A DNA stretch of 64,000 nucleotides from positions 8,493,262-8,557,261 of the forward strand of contig NC_056418.1 in assembly GCF_905147365.1 (NCBI RefSeq), given 5' to 3'. Both the position numbers and the translations under genes were made by a program. Below are positions 17,300-28,792 of the stretch, piece by piece. A model generated the notes under the pieces. That model was given only the letters and a program-made list of their open reading frames with translations. It was not told where the DNA came from and ran no database searches. The DNA comes from Aricia agestis (taxonomy: Eukaryota > Arthropoda > Insecta > Lepidoptera > Lycaenidae). The stretch's first letter is position 1. Every line of letters starts with the position of its first letter.

Positions 17300-18140
17300 A
17301 CGAACTCTACATTTTTTGGGCAGCCTTCACCGCGAAAATTGGACGCGCAATCACAGTGCAATAGAGGCGGGGGGTGGGGTGACGCGGGCGGTGAATTGGC
17401 GAGACGTGAAAAATATTTCAGAGGCGAACGTGTCCGCCCCTCCATACAATGACAGTGACCCAAATGGAGTGGCAGCGCAGTGAGTTCCGTGAGCGCGCGA
17501 CAGTTTGGTGGATGCGGTCGCACGCGCACGACCAGTGCGCCCGCGCCGCTCGCGACTCGAATGTGATTGTTGGATATTGCCGTGCACAGTGAGTGGGAAC
17601 CGGCCGATGCGCCGGCCGTGTGCCTTTAGTTTGCTCGCGGACAAGGTAGGTGATTCAAATTTTTGCAAATTAAAAAGCCAAATAGAAGCGGTGGAGCGAC
17701 ACCGTTTAGCAGAAGTGAGTCAGAGGCGTCTCGAATTTTCCTTTTGCGAGGAGAAGTGCGGTGTATGCGCGCGAGTGCAGACGGGTCGCGAATGCAAAGC
17801 GCCGCCTGCCCGGCAACAGTATCTAGTCTGTCGCCAGTCGCCACGCGGTTCCCGCCGACCGCCGCTGTCGCCTCACCCGGCACTCTCTCGCACCCGCGAC
17901 GAGGTAACGGAATCGGATTCCTCACGGCCGAAATTCCACCGCGGCCATTCACGCTGCGACTGACTGAAATAAATCGCTCCTTTAACACAAATAGCGCGGC
18001 ATTGTCGCCACATTGACAGACGGACAGGTATTTCCGCTTTTCTTTTTTTCTGTCCCTCTCCCTCTCGAGGCAACTCCGTCCATTAGAACATCTTCCGCTG
18101 ACGTAAGCGGCACCTTCCGTCACGGAGGCTAATACATTTC
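17300..18140 (+). promoter_or_regulatory. CpG-rich block, probable promoter with first exon (plus strand)
   Basis: A sharp rise in GC and CpG within AT-rich DNA gives open frames on both strands. On the plus strand, GCTCGCGGACAAG|gtaggt at 17634-17652 is a near-consensus splice donor. An ATG at 17606 opens MRRPCAFSLLADK before that donor, and the longer in-frame ORF from 17505 also runs into it. No downstream coding exon was identified, so it may be a first exon of a gene with long introns, a non-coding first exon, or an lncRNA. Confidence 0.45.
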
Positions 18141-20610
18141 TTCGCATGACGATATGCGCGTATCTAATTTAAATAACATTATCGCACAGGTCGCTGCGAG
18201 GCTACGAAATTCGATTCCATAATACATAAAATGTGAGCGCAGCTGAAATAATGTAACTCTGTCACGTGTCGTCGACATTCAAATCGTTTATGTAAGCTGA
18301 ATAATTCTCGGCGTCACGGAAACGACTGAGGTTTCGGTGATATTTACGTAAGATATTCGATTAGGTGACGGTTTATTCCGATTTCCGAGATAAATCCTCA
18401 GACATATGTGCGACCGTCGACCGTGGAGGTGATGGATGATAAAACACGTATCGGCGTGACGTCACGAGCGCGCTCCCGCCACCGCGGCCGCGAGCGCTGA
18501 ACTTTGCGGCAATGTCACTGATAACAAACACTAATAATTCCAAGTAATGAACATAATTGTGCGCTGACTACCTTGATATTTTCGGTGAAGAATATGATAG
18601 CACGTGTTATCAAGCATTTCTAAATAAATGCCTAACTTGTATCACAGTCACAGATTATATCTAGTTGACACGTGCTCTACATTTTTGCTAATTACAAAAA
18701 AAGTTAGTAAATCATTAATTCGTTATTAAAAAACAAATATTATGTCTCTTTTCTTAACCAAATTTTTAGCTGAACTAGCTGAACTACATAAAAAATATAT
18801 GAATATAAAATGTAAAAATATAAAAATCATTTTTGTAATTCCCACAATTTTGAAGTGCTCCCTTCAAATAAACGTTTATCCTCATCATAATCCAAATATT
18901 TATAATTCTTATCACTATAATCGCATCCATATTACAATTACCTGCGGACTAAAGTCCGAAAAACTTCACAGTGACTCTACATCCGGAACTCTACATTTGA
19001 ATTTTGAGCACATTTCGACAATTTCCACAGGAAACCAACGTCGGACGAATTTAAATCTGTTGCTAAGGACTGCAATATAAAGGTTGCGAGTTCTAAATGT
19101 GGTGAGGACTGGAGACTGAGAGGTTATCGTGCGGGGAGGGCGAATGCCTTCAAGCCGAGACTTGTCGCGACCGTTTATTACTTCACACTCGGTACTCGGT
19201 AGACACTGTTACTAAGCGCTTTCTCTCATGTTTTGTTTGAATTTAAGCGGATGTTATTTTGACCTGTAAATAAGTAACATTTAAAGATTTTAAAGTTATT
19301 ATGGGTATTCAAAGTTTCTTTCGTTTAGGTTAGAGCACAAACTACATTGAAAGATGACCTTTGAGACTTGAGAAGTACGTGTTTGTTTTGAAAGAAAATA
19401 AAGATTCAAAGGCCACAATAACAAAAAAATATATTAGGAAAATCTTAAACTTAGCACGCATTAAAAATGCAATCCAAAATTCTATGAATCCAGCAACTCT
19501 ACAAAATTTGTAGCTCGATATATTGCATAGCGACAAGTCAACAAGGTGGGAGGGTTCTTGCGATTCGTGGGTATTGGGGACTCATGAATGACTCACCAGC
19601 CGGTTCCAGCATAACCCCGCGCAGCCTTGATAACATAAACACTATCTGCATATCGACCATATTGCTGTCATTTAAATTTCGAATTTTCACCTAGCTTCTT
19701 AAATAATTAATTTAAAAGAATATTACTTTATGTAGGAGAAATAAGAATTGTTTAGTTACGAAAGTGTTTTTGTTTGTTACCTTTTATATTGTTTTAGAAG
19801 TAATAAAATATAATATAATTAAAAATGTAGAGCAAAAAATTCGTAGAGCTAGCTGTTATTTTTTCTTAGAAAAAATTGTTTATGTACACCAGTTGATTAT
19901 TTTTTCTATACGGAGAAATTACATTTTATAGATAAAGTATTTGCAAGATAATATTCTCGTTGATAAAGAAATCACGAAGATATTGCGAAAACTTATCAGT
20001 TATTAACTTTCTTCGTCGGGCTAGAAAAATGTTATCTGATAAGAGTTAATGCAGGGCGTTTACATTTTGACGATTTATATTATTCTTCTTATTGTTCAAA
20101 TGTTCTATTGCAATAATAAAATAGATAAAAATGCAATAATAAAATATATTATGCAATTTTTATTCTTGATGTCTTACAATTTTTGTTTCAATGATTTTCT
20201 TGAAATGGCTTGTAAGTTGTAACAAATTTCTCGAGAAATAACGAATCATTTATACAACATTATAAAATTCAATACTAATAATAATAAATAATCGCTATCA
20301 AGCGTAATTATAACACTCAATCTGTCATATAAACAGAACATGAGCCTTATCTGAATAGTTCGGAAGGTTACGATAACATTAAACATCTATTTATACTGAT
20401 TGACTCAAAAGGTAGATTAATAATTTATGTGACAGCTAATTAATACAATAACCATATAAAACGTATTGTTTAAAAAAGCATAACACTCAAATCTAACATT
20501 TTGTCGACGTACATGTAGAGGGGGCAAAAAGAGAATACCTAAGCGATGGTACTGCCATTGTAAATTTTATTTTATTTAAATATTATTATTAATTATCAAA
20601 GTACACATAT
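18141..20610. other. Gene-less stretch downstream of the CpG block
   Basis: Moderately AT-rich with few recognisable transposons, unlike most of the window. The first part (18400-18500) is still CpG-rich. It contains several of the CTCTAC motifs. The short ORFs look random. Confidence 0.4.
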
Positions 20611-20611
20611 A

Positions 20612-20867
20612 TTAAAGGCCAAAAAATCACGTTTGTTGTATGGCAGCCCCCCTTAAATATAATATTATTTTGTTTTTAGTAATTATTTGTTGTTATAGCG
20701 GCAACAGATATACACAATCGCTGAAAATTTCAGCAGTCTAGCTATAGCAGTTCTTGAGATACAGCCTGGCGACAGACAGACAGACAGACGGACGGACGGA
20801 CGACAGACAACGAAGTCTTAGTAATAGGGTCCCGTTTTTACCCTTTGGGTACGGAACCCTAAAAACG
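20612..20867 (-). repeat. Interspersed repeat family A, reverse copy
   Basis: The reverse strand runs from AGGGTTCCGTACCCAAAGGG through a CTGT/CCGT run to 'ggggctgccatacaacaaac'. Confidence 0.65.
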
Positions 20868-23800
20868 CTTTTATTTTTTTATTATTGTTTTACCTATAAT
20901 AAGTAAAAAATCTACTAGGTCTCCATGACGCTCGAGTGACTACACGAATAGCCCCCTCCCCTCCCCTACTATTATTATTGTCAAAGATAAAGACCAAGAG
21001 AAGTTACTCCACTCATAGACGTCTATTGCATTTTACCTCTCAAATATATTTTATCAATGTATATTTCCAATTTCCATCCCAATAATTATAAATTATTGTT
21101 GGAATTCTTCCAGTTATGTGATCATTTTGACACTAACGTAAACTCTACCAAGGTCTACATATTAGAAAGTATTCCAATTTTATCAGCACACTCTTCTGAA
21201 CTCTACATATTAGTGTATCATTACTCTATCCCAGTTGCATATAGTGGGAGGTGCGCGTGATTCAGTGGGTGCTAACAGCTGACGTGAGCCGCGCGGCGCC
21301 GCGTCAGCGCCACGTCACGTCCCCGTCACGTGTATATTTAGAACGGTATGCCAAATTGTTTACATATCAACACTTTTTGGCGAAAGTTGCCAACACGCGG
21401 GATGCAAATAAAATGTAGAGTAGGAGCTTAAATAAAAGAGATATTTGTATATTTAAGATTAGAAGATAAATCAAATTTTGGGACGAGGTGTGTAAAATGC
21501 TTAGCATATGGTTTGCAAGACTCTACCTTTTTTTGTAATGAACTCAAATGAACTAACTACAAGCCAATGTGGCAAATTGCACTATAGAAAATGGCATTTA
21601 TTTTTCCTAAATAACAAAAAGGAAAAGATGTAGAGCAGGAAAACAATTTTGAATTTTCCTATACTTACTTACTACTTTACTCAACACTTTCCCCCTTACT
21701 AATAAACGCTGTATAAGCTTTGAATAGTTATACAGTGTTTTGTCTTCTTCAATCCAATTAAAAATGACACTTGTGTGACAGGAACAAAACACTGTATAAC
21801 TATTCAAAGCTTATACGAGTACAACGTTTATTAGTAAGGGGGTTTATCTATAAAATAATAATTAAGTATTATTATTATTGGCAACTACATTGACGTGTCA
21901 TACACTGCCATCATTAAACAGGAAATATACAAAATTATTCACATACCTAATAATATTTTTTTCCAGTAGATCGTCTAAAGCAAATTGCGTCAACAGCTAG
22001 AAAAGTAGAGAAAAAAGCGGCAATGCGAATAAACATTTTTGCGATTGAAATAAACATTTTTCCTACGCTTTTCTTAATGGCGTATCGTAAGTATATTATT
22101 TAGAACGAAATGCGAAAATTGTTTACAACTCTACTTTTTAGCGAGCCCGTTTGCTAAAATATGCAAACAGCTGCTAAAGTATAATTTAGAGTAAAAGCAA
22201 TAATAGGGCTTGAAAACTACTTATATGATAATGCTAGAATTAAAATGTAGTGATTAGTTCTTTTCAGCTTGAAATTCAGCTTAAAAAAGTTACCTTTGTT
22301 AATTGTGTGACAAAAATATTTATCACACAATAAAAGTAAAAAATAGCAAAGACATCGATTTTTAGAATGCCAGCAAGGTTCTCGCAGGTGTTAAAGCGGC
22401 ATTATTCAAACATTTTATCGTCCGACTTATATCATGTGGACATTGGTTAGAAATAGCGATTGGTTTACTTCATACACACCTGCTTGAGTGCGGTAAAATA
22501 ATTAATTAATTGACTATTAATATTAATCTTTAGACCACGGCGACATTAAAAATGCATTAAACAATAATTGCAATAAAATAGCGAAAAATTATCAATAGTA
22601 TAATAATTATAGAGGTTTATATTTTCAATACCCAGTTTTAATATTTTAAAAAGGTAAAGTTTTATTTTATTTGTTTGCATCGAACAAGCACGGCCGTTTT
22701 TATGAAATTTTTCATAATGATAATATGAAGCACTAAGCAGACAACATTGGATCCTACTTATTAGATACTTTACCAAGAAGGGAGAAAACCCAAAAAAATC
22801 CTCAAAAAATTCTAACGCAATTTATGAATGCCCCTCGACATTCAAAAACTATTGTCAGAGAGTTCACGTCATTAGCCATCAGCCATCAGCCAAATTGCCC
22901 CGCATTTGTCATTACTGTGTTGGCACTGGGCGTCATTTGATGTGATAATGAGCTGGTGTACAGCACTGGACACCTGTTACTGGACTTGCCGGTGAATTAA
23001 TATTTGGCGTGAAGCGAAATGGTTTAAGGACGGCTTAATATATTTGTGTATTTTTGAATAACCTTTAAGCAGAGTGTTTTAATTTTATACACCACAATAA
23101 ACAATATCGTTAAATCGCTAAGAAATTACAAACGAATAGAAAGACAATTAGTATCTAAGACATTGGTAACATACTAGATCTTGTCTATTGTAATTAATCG
23201 GGTACCGTACACGGAAAAACCATTATAACAACTATTCTATCTTCTTTTCCCGGACTCCAAATAATTTTATAACAAATTTCGTCAAAATCATTTCAGCGGT
23301 CTAAGTTCAAAACGGGGCCGTATCAATAGGGATGATAACAAGGTCAAAGATTAGCGAATTTTGTCAATAAAATAAAGAAATCACGGTAAAAAATAAGTGT
23401 TCCCAAAATTTCAGCATGATAGCATTTGTAATTTTTTTTATGCGCCTTCAAAGTTGGATATTCAAGTCGATTTTTTTTAATTAAATTTCTTAATATTTGT
23501 ATACAATTCGATAACTTATGCAATTAAAAGCAACTTTTGTTATGAAACCACTTTCATAAACGCAATATTTAATATACCTGTCGAACAAAGTTGTCTCCCG
23601 ATGCGTACAAACTACGAAAGACTGACGTCATACTTTCGTAGCACTTTATATGGAGCGTTTCGGGCAGGTCTTTTTTATGAGATATTTGAATTGTCATATC
23701 TTGGTGAATTTTTAAGCTATCAGAGTCATTTTTTCAACGATGTTTTTATTTTTTAAGTGTCTTTCAATTACCGATAAGAAAAAAAAATAGTCATCATGCC

Positions 23801-24072
23801 TATTATACGGTGCCCCGGGCCACGGGGTCCCCAACGTGCATACAGCGTAGGTTACCCTTCCTGAGGGCCCCCAAACAAATTTTTATACGGAGCCCTACCA
23901 AGGCAGTAGGCATACTACGCTTCTGGTTCAAAAGTTAAAAAAGAGACAAATAAACAAGTATACTTTTGCATTTTTTAAAGTACGAATTATCATACTACAA
24001 ATCTAACCACATTAATAAGACTTGGTGAATGTCTGATAAAAATAACCCCAACAGTTTACATTGTATGCGGCA
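20868..24072. other. Gene-less AT-rich stretch
   Basis: It contains the distal CTCTAC motifs and a diverged duplicated segment (21331-21420 and 22099-22170, sharing 'ttagaacg.(g/a)atgc' and 'attgtttaca'). There is a short inverted duplication around 21690-21835 ('ttataactattcaaagctta' type). 23200-23500 resembles decayed Helitron interior. No gene was recognised. Confidence 0.35.
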
Positions 24073-24225
24073 CTAATTACTGGCACGGCATTTGGCAGCG
24101 GCCGCTGGCGTTCCCTGGGAATGTTGGGCAGGTGCTTGTGCAATCACAACAGTAATACCACCTGATGACTCGCTGTCATACCGTGTTGTATGACTAGTGT
24201 CTGCTGCACTGTGGTCTGTGGCTAT
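24073..24225 (-). pseudogene. Short coding remnant, Ser/Ala/Gln-rich
   Basis: The minus strand is open for 50 codons and GC-rich against an AT-rich background: YDSESSGGITVVIAQAPAQH, then an Ala run and stop. It looks like the C-terminus of a transposon-borne or host protein. No family is named with confidence. Confidence 0.3.
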
Positions 24226-24239
24226 TTACACTAACATTT

Positions 24240-24480
24240 TTTATTTTTTTTATTAAATAAGGGGGCAAAAGAGGCAAACGGATCACCTGATGGTAGGCAA
24301 CTGCCGTCGCCCATGGACACTCGCAACATCAGAGGAGCTGCAGGTGCGTTGCCGGCCTTTTAAGAGGGAATACGCTCTTTTCTTGAAGGTTTGCAGGTCG
24401 TATAGGTCCGGAAATACTGCTGGTGACAGTTCGTTCCAGAGTTTTGCAGTGCGCGTAACATACTCATACACCGTTAATGA
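24240..24480 (-). mobile_element. Non-LTR retrotransposon 3' end (RT C-terminus)
   Basis: The minus strand encodes RTAKLWNELSPAVFPDLYDL and QTFKKRAYSLLKGRQRTC, the C-terminal tail typical of CR1/Jockey-like reverse transcriptases. The plus strand shows the 'aaataagggggcaaa..ggca' terminus. Same family at 31557-31850, 36148-36182, 37022-37500 and 52000-52110. 5' truncated and dead. Confidence 0.65.
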
Positions 24481-24522
24481 AACAAGTATGTATGGGTAGT
24501 GGGTACTTACTTATTGTCTTTA

Positions 24523-25256
24523 ATCTACTAATATTATAATTCTGCAGAGTTTGTTAGTTTGTTTGTTTGAACGCGCTAATCTCAGGAACTACTGGTCCGA
24601 TTTGAAAAATTCTTTCAGTGTTAGATAGCCCATTTATCGAGGAAGGCTATAGGCTATATTTTATCACGCTAAGACTAATAGAAACGAAGAAATAGAGGAA
24701 AATGTGGAAAAAACGGGGGGAAATTATTTGAAAGGGCTTATTTGAACGCGCTAATCTCAGGAACTACTGGTCCGATTTGAAAAATTCTTTCAGTGTTAAA
24801 AAGCCCATTGATTGAGGAAGGCTATAAGCTATATTTTATCACGCTAAGACTAATAGTAGCGAAGAAATAGGGGAAAATGTGGAAAAAACGGGGTAAATAA
24901 TATGAAAGGGCTTATTTGAACGCGCTAATCTCAGGAACTACTGGTCCGATTTGAAAAATTCTTTCAGTGTTAGATAGCCTATTTATCGAGGAAGGCTATA
25001 GGCTATATTTTATTATTCTACGACTAACAGGAGCGAAGAAATAGAGGAAAATGTGGAAAAAACGGGGGAAATTATATGAAATTGCTTATTATCTTAAGAT
25101 TTTTAAGAACTACTGGAGCAATTTTTATGTTATTTGGCAAACATGAAGAATAGACCACGTTAAGGGACATAGGCTATTTTTTGCGGAAAAATGTACGGTC
25201 GCGTGAAATTCCTAAATTACGCAAGCGAAGCCGCGCGGAACATCTAAGTATATATA
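24523..25256 (+). mobile_element. Lep1-like Helitron with three ~175-bp internal tandem units
   Basis: It starts TCTACTAATATTATAATTC. The segment from 'tttgaacgcgctaatctcag' to 'cggggg/aaatta' is repeated three times (starts near 24565, 24740 and 24915). It ends in a GC hairpin 'gcaagcgaagccgcgcgg' and CTAA near 25254. Confidence 0.6.
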
Positions 25257-25366
25257 ATAAAATCGTAGGAAAGTCAATGCTGTACATTGAATATTTTTGT
25301 ACAATAAATAATACTTGAGACGTGATTTACTATACTAACGCGGACGAAGTCGCGGGCAACAGCTAG
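25257..25366 (+). mobile_element. Lep1-like Helitron 3' fragment
   Basis: 'aatcgtaggaaagtcaatgc' to the hairpin 'acgcggacgaagtcgcggg' and CTAG at 25363-25366. The reverse copy is at 12588-12697. Confidence 0.6.
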
Positions 25367-25369
25367 TAT

Positions 25370-25562
25370 ATTATAAATGCGAAAGTATGTCCGTCTGTTT
25401 GTCTGTCAGTTTGTCACCTCTTCAAGTTTAAGCCGCTGAACCAATTTTGATCTCTAGTAGGTACGCAGATACTTAGTGTCCCGGTAAAGGACATAGGATA
25501 GTTTTTGGTGTGGAAAAATGTACGGTTATGCGCGATTAACGAATTTAATTATGACATAATCT
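25370..25562 (+). mobile_element. Lep1-like Helitron fragment
   Basis: It opens 'tattataaatgcgaaagtat', continues with a short CTGT tract and 'ccgctgaaccaattttgat', and closes with 'ataatctagt'. Confidence 0.5.
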
Positions 25563-25621
25563 AGTAATATATAATTTTCATACTCGAATTATTTACTTTT
25601 GGTTGTGTTACATGATGTTAA

Positions 25622-25935
25622 ATATAAAATTCTCGTATCACAATGTTAGTAACCGTACTCCTCCGAAACGGCTTTACTGATTTTTACCAAATTTTATATG
25701 CATATTCAGTAGGTCTGAGAATCATCTACTGGCTACTTTTTTAATGATTAGTTCATTTGTTGAATAAATATTAGTAAATTATTATAGCTCGAGACCGACG
25801 GCGACCACTGTTTGTGCGACGATAGCGATGGACGTTGCCATGGTGACATACTTATTTAGTCACTTCAATAAAATAATATGGGCAAAATACTTTGTATGGC
25901 AAAACAACGTTTGCCGGGAATGCCGGGATAGCTAG
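25622..25935 (+). mobile_element. Helitron-like family D
   Basis: It starts 'ataaaattctcgtatcacaa' and ends 'caaaacaacgtttgccggga' with CTAG at 25932-25935. Related pieces: 26262-26300 (5' end) and 58035-58103 (3' end). Confidence 0.5.
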
Positions 25936-26302
25936 TATCTACATAAAATATGTTATTATTTGGGTAATACAGACGATAGCCTCAGTTTACTAGATGACAT
26001 CATAATAATCTTCATGCGAAATGCAAATACACAACAGGCACAACTACTCTTCTGCGAATTCATTCGTCATTCGTTACTGAGAGACGTTCAATTGTTTTTC
26101 ATGAATTCATTGAGTTGGAATCAATATTCAATAGTAAATTACCATTAGTGACGACATTAAATACACTGAGTAAAGAACTGTGGGCTTTGAATGGCTTCAA
26201 TAATCGAAATAGGAATATTCTTCTTTACTCAATACAACTAGTTAATATAAAATAACTTCTAATATATAAAATTCTCGTGTCACTGCAGTGTTTGTGCGCG
26301 AT

Positions 26303-26487
26303 CGCCCCTTTAAATATTAATTTTATTTTGTTTTTAGTTGTTGATATACACAACCTGTGAAAATTTCAGAACTCTAGCTATAGCGGTTCTTGACATACAG
26401 CATGGAGACAGACAGACGGACAGAAAGACATCGAAGTCTCATGAATAGGGTTCCGTTTTCACCCTTTGGGTACGGAACCCTAAAAAG
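26303..26487 (-). repeat. Interspersed repeat family A, reverse, 3' truncated
   Basis: The reverse strand runs AGGGTTCCGTACCCAAAGGG, a short CTGT tract, then the body to a run of aaaacaaaataaaatt. Confidence 0.6.
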
Positions 26488-27817
26488 AAGGATTCTAAAA
26501 CTAATAATACCCGGTATAGAGCTAAAAGAAATGATGATTATAATGCTTTTATTAATATTATTATGTAATATGCCATTTATTTTAAACATTTCCAAGATAT
26601 TACCAAGAATTATTTATGACTTAACTCAGTTTCTCATAATTTATTATGATATTGCTCAAGATTGTACCTTTCCAATTTTTTGTACCAAATGACAATGTGT
26701 TATGTGGGTATTTATAGAATTCTAATTTTAAACTCTGCGTGGGTCTACTAATGGTTTGCACTATGGAAGTTTGTTTTAATAATAAAATTCGTAAGCTGTT
26801 CTGATTTCAAATGATATTATAATATTAATTACATGAATAAAAACAATAATGCAGTCTGTGCAACTTACAGAAAATTTTATACATCGGATGTGATTCCGAA
26901 CATGAAAATTTCGAGTTTTAAGTTAGTTTGCCTTAGCTTCCCTATTGCCCCTGGGCTTCTACCATGGAAGCTTAGGGAAGCTAAATACAAACCCATAAAC
27001 ATATCTTACTATAATTTGGTACTACTAATATATATTCTGTGCTATAATACAATTTAAGTATATCTTATCATATTTTTTTTTTGTTTAAGGTACGGACTAC
27101 GGACTACATAGGTAACTATTATAATAACTACTAACTATAAAACTATTGTGAAATTATTCTTACAAAACAAACTGTAAGTAGCTTCGACTTGTTATCTTTA
27201 TGTGGAATATTAAATATTAAGATGTCTTATTAATAATTTTCATATATTTTTATACTTTTTATTGTTAGATTTTATCTTAGGCTCTTCCATTCTTTATCAA
27301 CATATTTAAAACTGTATCTACAAAGTAATTTTCTGGAACTCAAAGTACTAGTACAGCTACTCGACATACATAATTTTAGTTCAGCGGCTGACTCCTGAAC
27401 AAACATTAAAATATTCAGTCTAAGTGCTGTTTGCACGAATGTATGAATAGTCTGTAGATATTGATACAATTAGCCCTAAGGTTAAAGGTACTTTTGTTTT
27501 ACAAAAGCTTATTAATATTATTATAACTTTTTATAAAAATAACTGTATCAAAATTAAATCATCGACCGATATTAACAGTGACAAACAGACATTGTAATAT
27601 AATGGGAACTAACATTTAAGTGCCTCACAAACGCGTGCTGAATACAAATCACAAGTTTATGAATGAATGATTGAATAAACGGAAGGAAAAAGACATCGTC
27701 CCTTCGACTTCCAAGAAGTGTGAATTAAAATGTTACTTTTCCCTAGAATTGCAGTTAATTGACAGGTATATTCATATTCCATAATAATGCGACAGTGTGC
27801 ATGTCTAATTGTCTATT
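26488..27817. other. Gene-less AT-rich stretch
   Basis: No gene or bounded element was recognised. There is a small inverted 'cttccctattgcccc / atggaagcttagggaag' around 26930-26985. Confidence 0.35.
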
Positions 27818-28152
27818 ACCCATGGGCGTGGGGGGGGGGGGGGGGGGGGGGGGGGGCAGCTGCCCGCCCTGGATCATGTTGACGTTCCTACTAAGTATAT
27901 TATCTAGTACTTTTATCTATAAAAATTAAAAATTAAGAACGAATTTTTGCCATTTGTGTGCAATACAATATTTTTACAACTAAAAATTGTTAATTTTTTA
28001 TTCTTTATAAACACCTAGCTTATGAAAAATCTGATTTGCCCCCCCCCCCCTGGCCCAGAACCTGGGTGATTTGCCCCCCCCTGGCACCAGAACCTGGGTA
28101 ATTTGCCCCCCCCCCTGGCCCAGAACCTGGGTACGAACCTGGGTACGCCCAT
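27818..28152. mobile_element. MITE with polyG tract and CATGGGCGT / ACGCCCATG ends
   Basis: The ends are 'cccatgggcgtg' and 'gtacgcccatg'. There is a run of 27 G at 27830-27856. Near the right end, 'gatttgccccccc..tggcccagaacctgggt' occurs three times in tandem (about 28033-28135). The same element in reverse, without the expansions, is at 43525-43771. Confidence 0.6.
27830..27856. repeat. Poly-G tract, 27 bases
   Basis: An uninterrupted G run; potential G-quadruplex and a likely site of assembly or length error. Confidence 0.9.
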
Positions 28153-28489
28153 GCTATTACCTCTTCACGGCTAAACACCGAATGGGATAAAAGTTATAGA
28201 GATACTTTGAGTGCCGGGAAAGGAATAAGGATGGTTTTTATAATGCAAAATCGTATTTCGCAGATAAATAATAGGTTTGTCAATAAGAATATATACAGAT
28301 AACAGTGTATTGAAGTATAAAAAATCGTAAAAGATTCTGTAGGATCGCCTGTAAATTAGAATATAATGATGTTTGGTAAGCTAGGCGTAGCTAAATTGTT
28401 TCAGCCTTCGTTTGTTGTTTGGTTAGGACTTGCTGCTGATGTTTTAAATCTTTGAATGGGGTTCAAAGATTTAAAACATCAGCAAAGGC

Positions 28490-28650
28490 TTGCACCAACT
28501 AACTTTAACTATAACTTTAACCATAACAAAATGTCAAATGAACTGTCAAATCCCTAGTAAAAGTCCATAATGGATGCCATATTTGACGTTAACCTTAACC
28601 TTAACAGCTATAACTATGCCTCTGGTGCAACCCACCCTAAGTTAAAGTTA
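28490..28650. mobile_element. MITE-like palindrome, 'gttggtgcaaccc / ttaactttaac' family
   Basis: The ends are 'tgcaccaactaactttaact' and 'ggtgcaacccaccctaagtt', with 'atggatgccatatttgac' inside. Related ends are at 39266-39300, 40247-40266 and 40430-40555. Confidence 0.45.
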
Positions 28651-28792
28651 CGTCTAGACTTTCAAACCTCAAAATTAAAATAGGGATATTATGCAAAGGT
28701 CGGAGAAGATGAATAATGAAGAAGACTCGCACATAAGTACAGTGAATTATCCGACCAAAATTCGACATGTTGCACACGTATCAGAATATAAG

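Larger units (their letters stand above)
17046..22134. promoter_or_regulatory. Cluster of 16 dispersed CTCTAC (ACTCTACATTTTT) motifs
   Basis: CTCTAC occurs on the plus strand at 17046, 17305, 18675, 18975, 18989, 19497, 21143, 21201, 21521 and 22129, and as GTAGAG at 19827, 19843, 20515, 21415, 21630 and 22005. Ten of the 16 extend to CTCTACAT, several to CTCTACATTTTT. Chance expectation for a hexamer on both strands in 5.1 kb is about 2.5. Apart from a diverged pair (21331 and 22099 region), the flanks differ, so this is not a simple tandem repeat. Function unknown; a binding-site cluster in a promoter or intron is one reading. Confidence 0.5.

Noticed and set aside
17269..18147. Six overlapping ORFs on both strands
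   Set aside because: Stop codons are rare in GC-rich DNA; no protein features. Retained only as a CpG-rich block.
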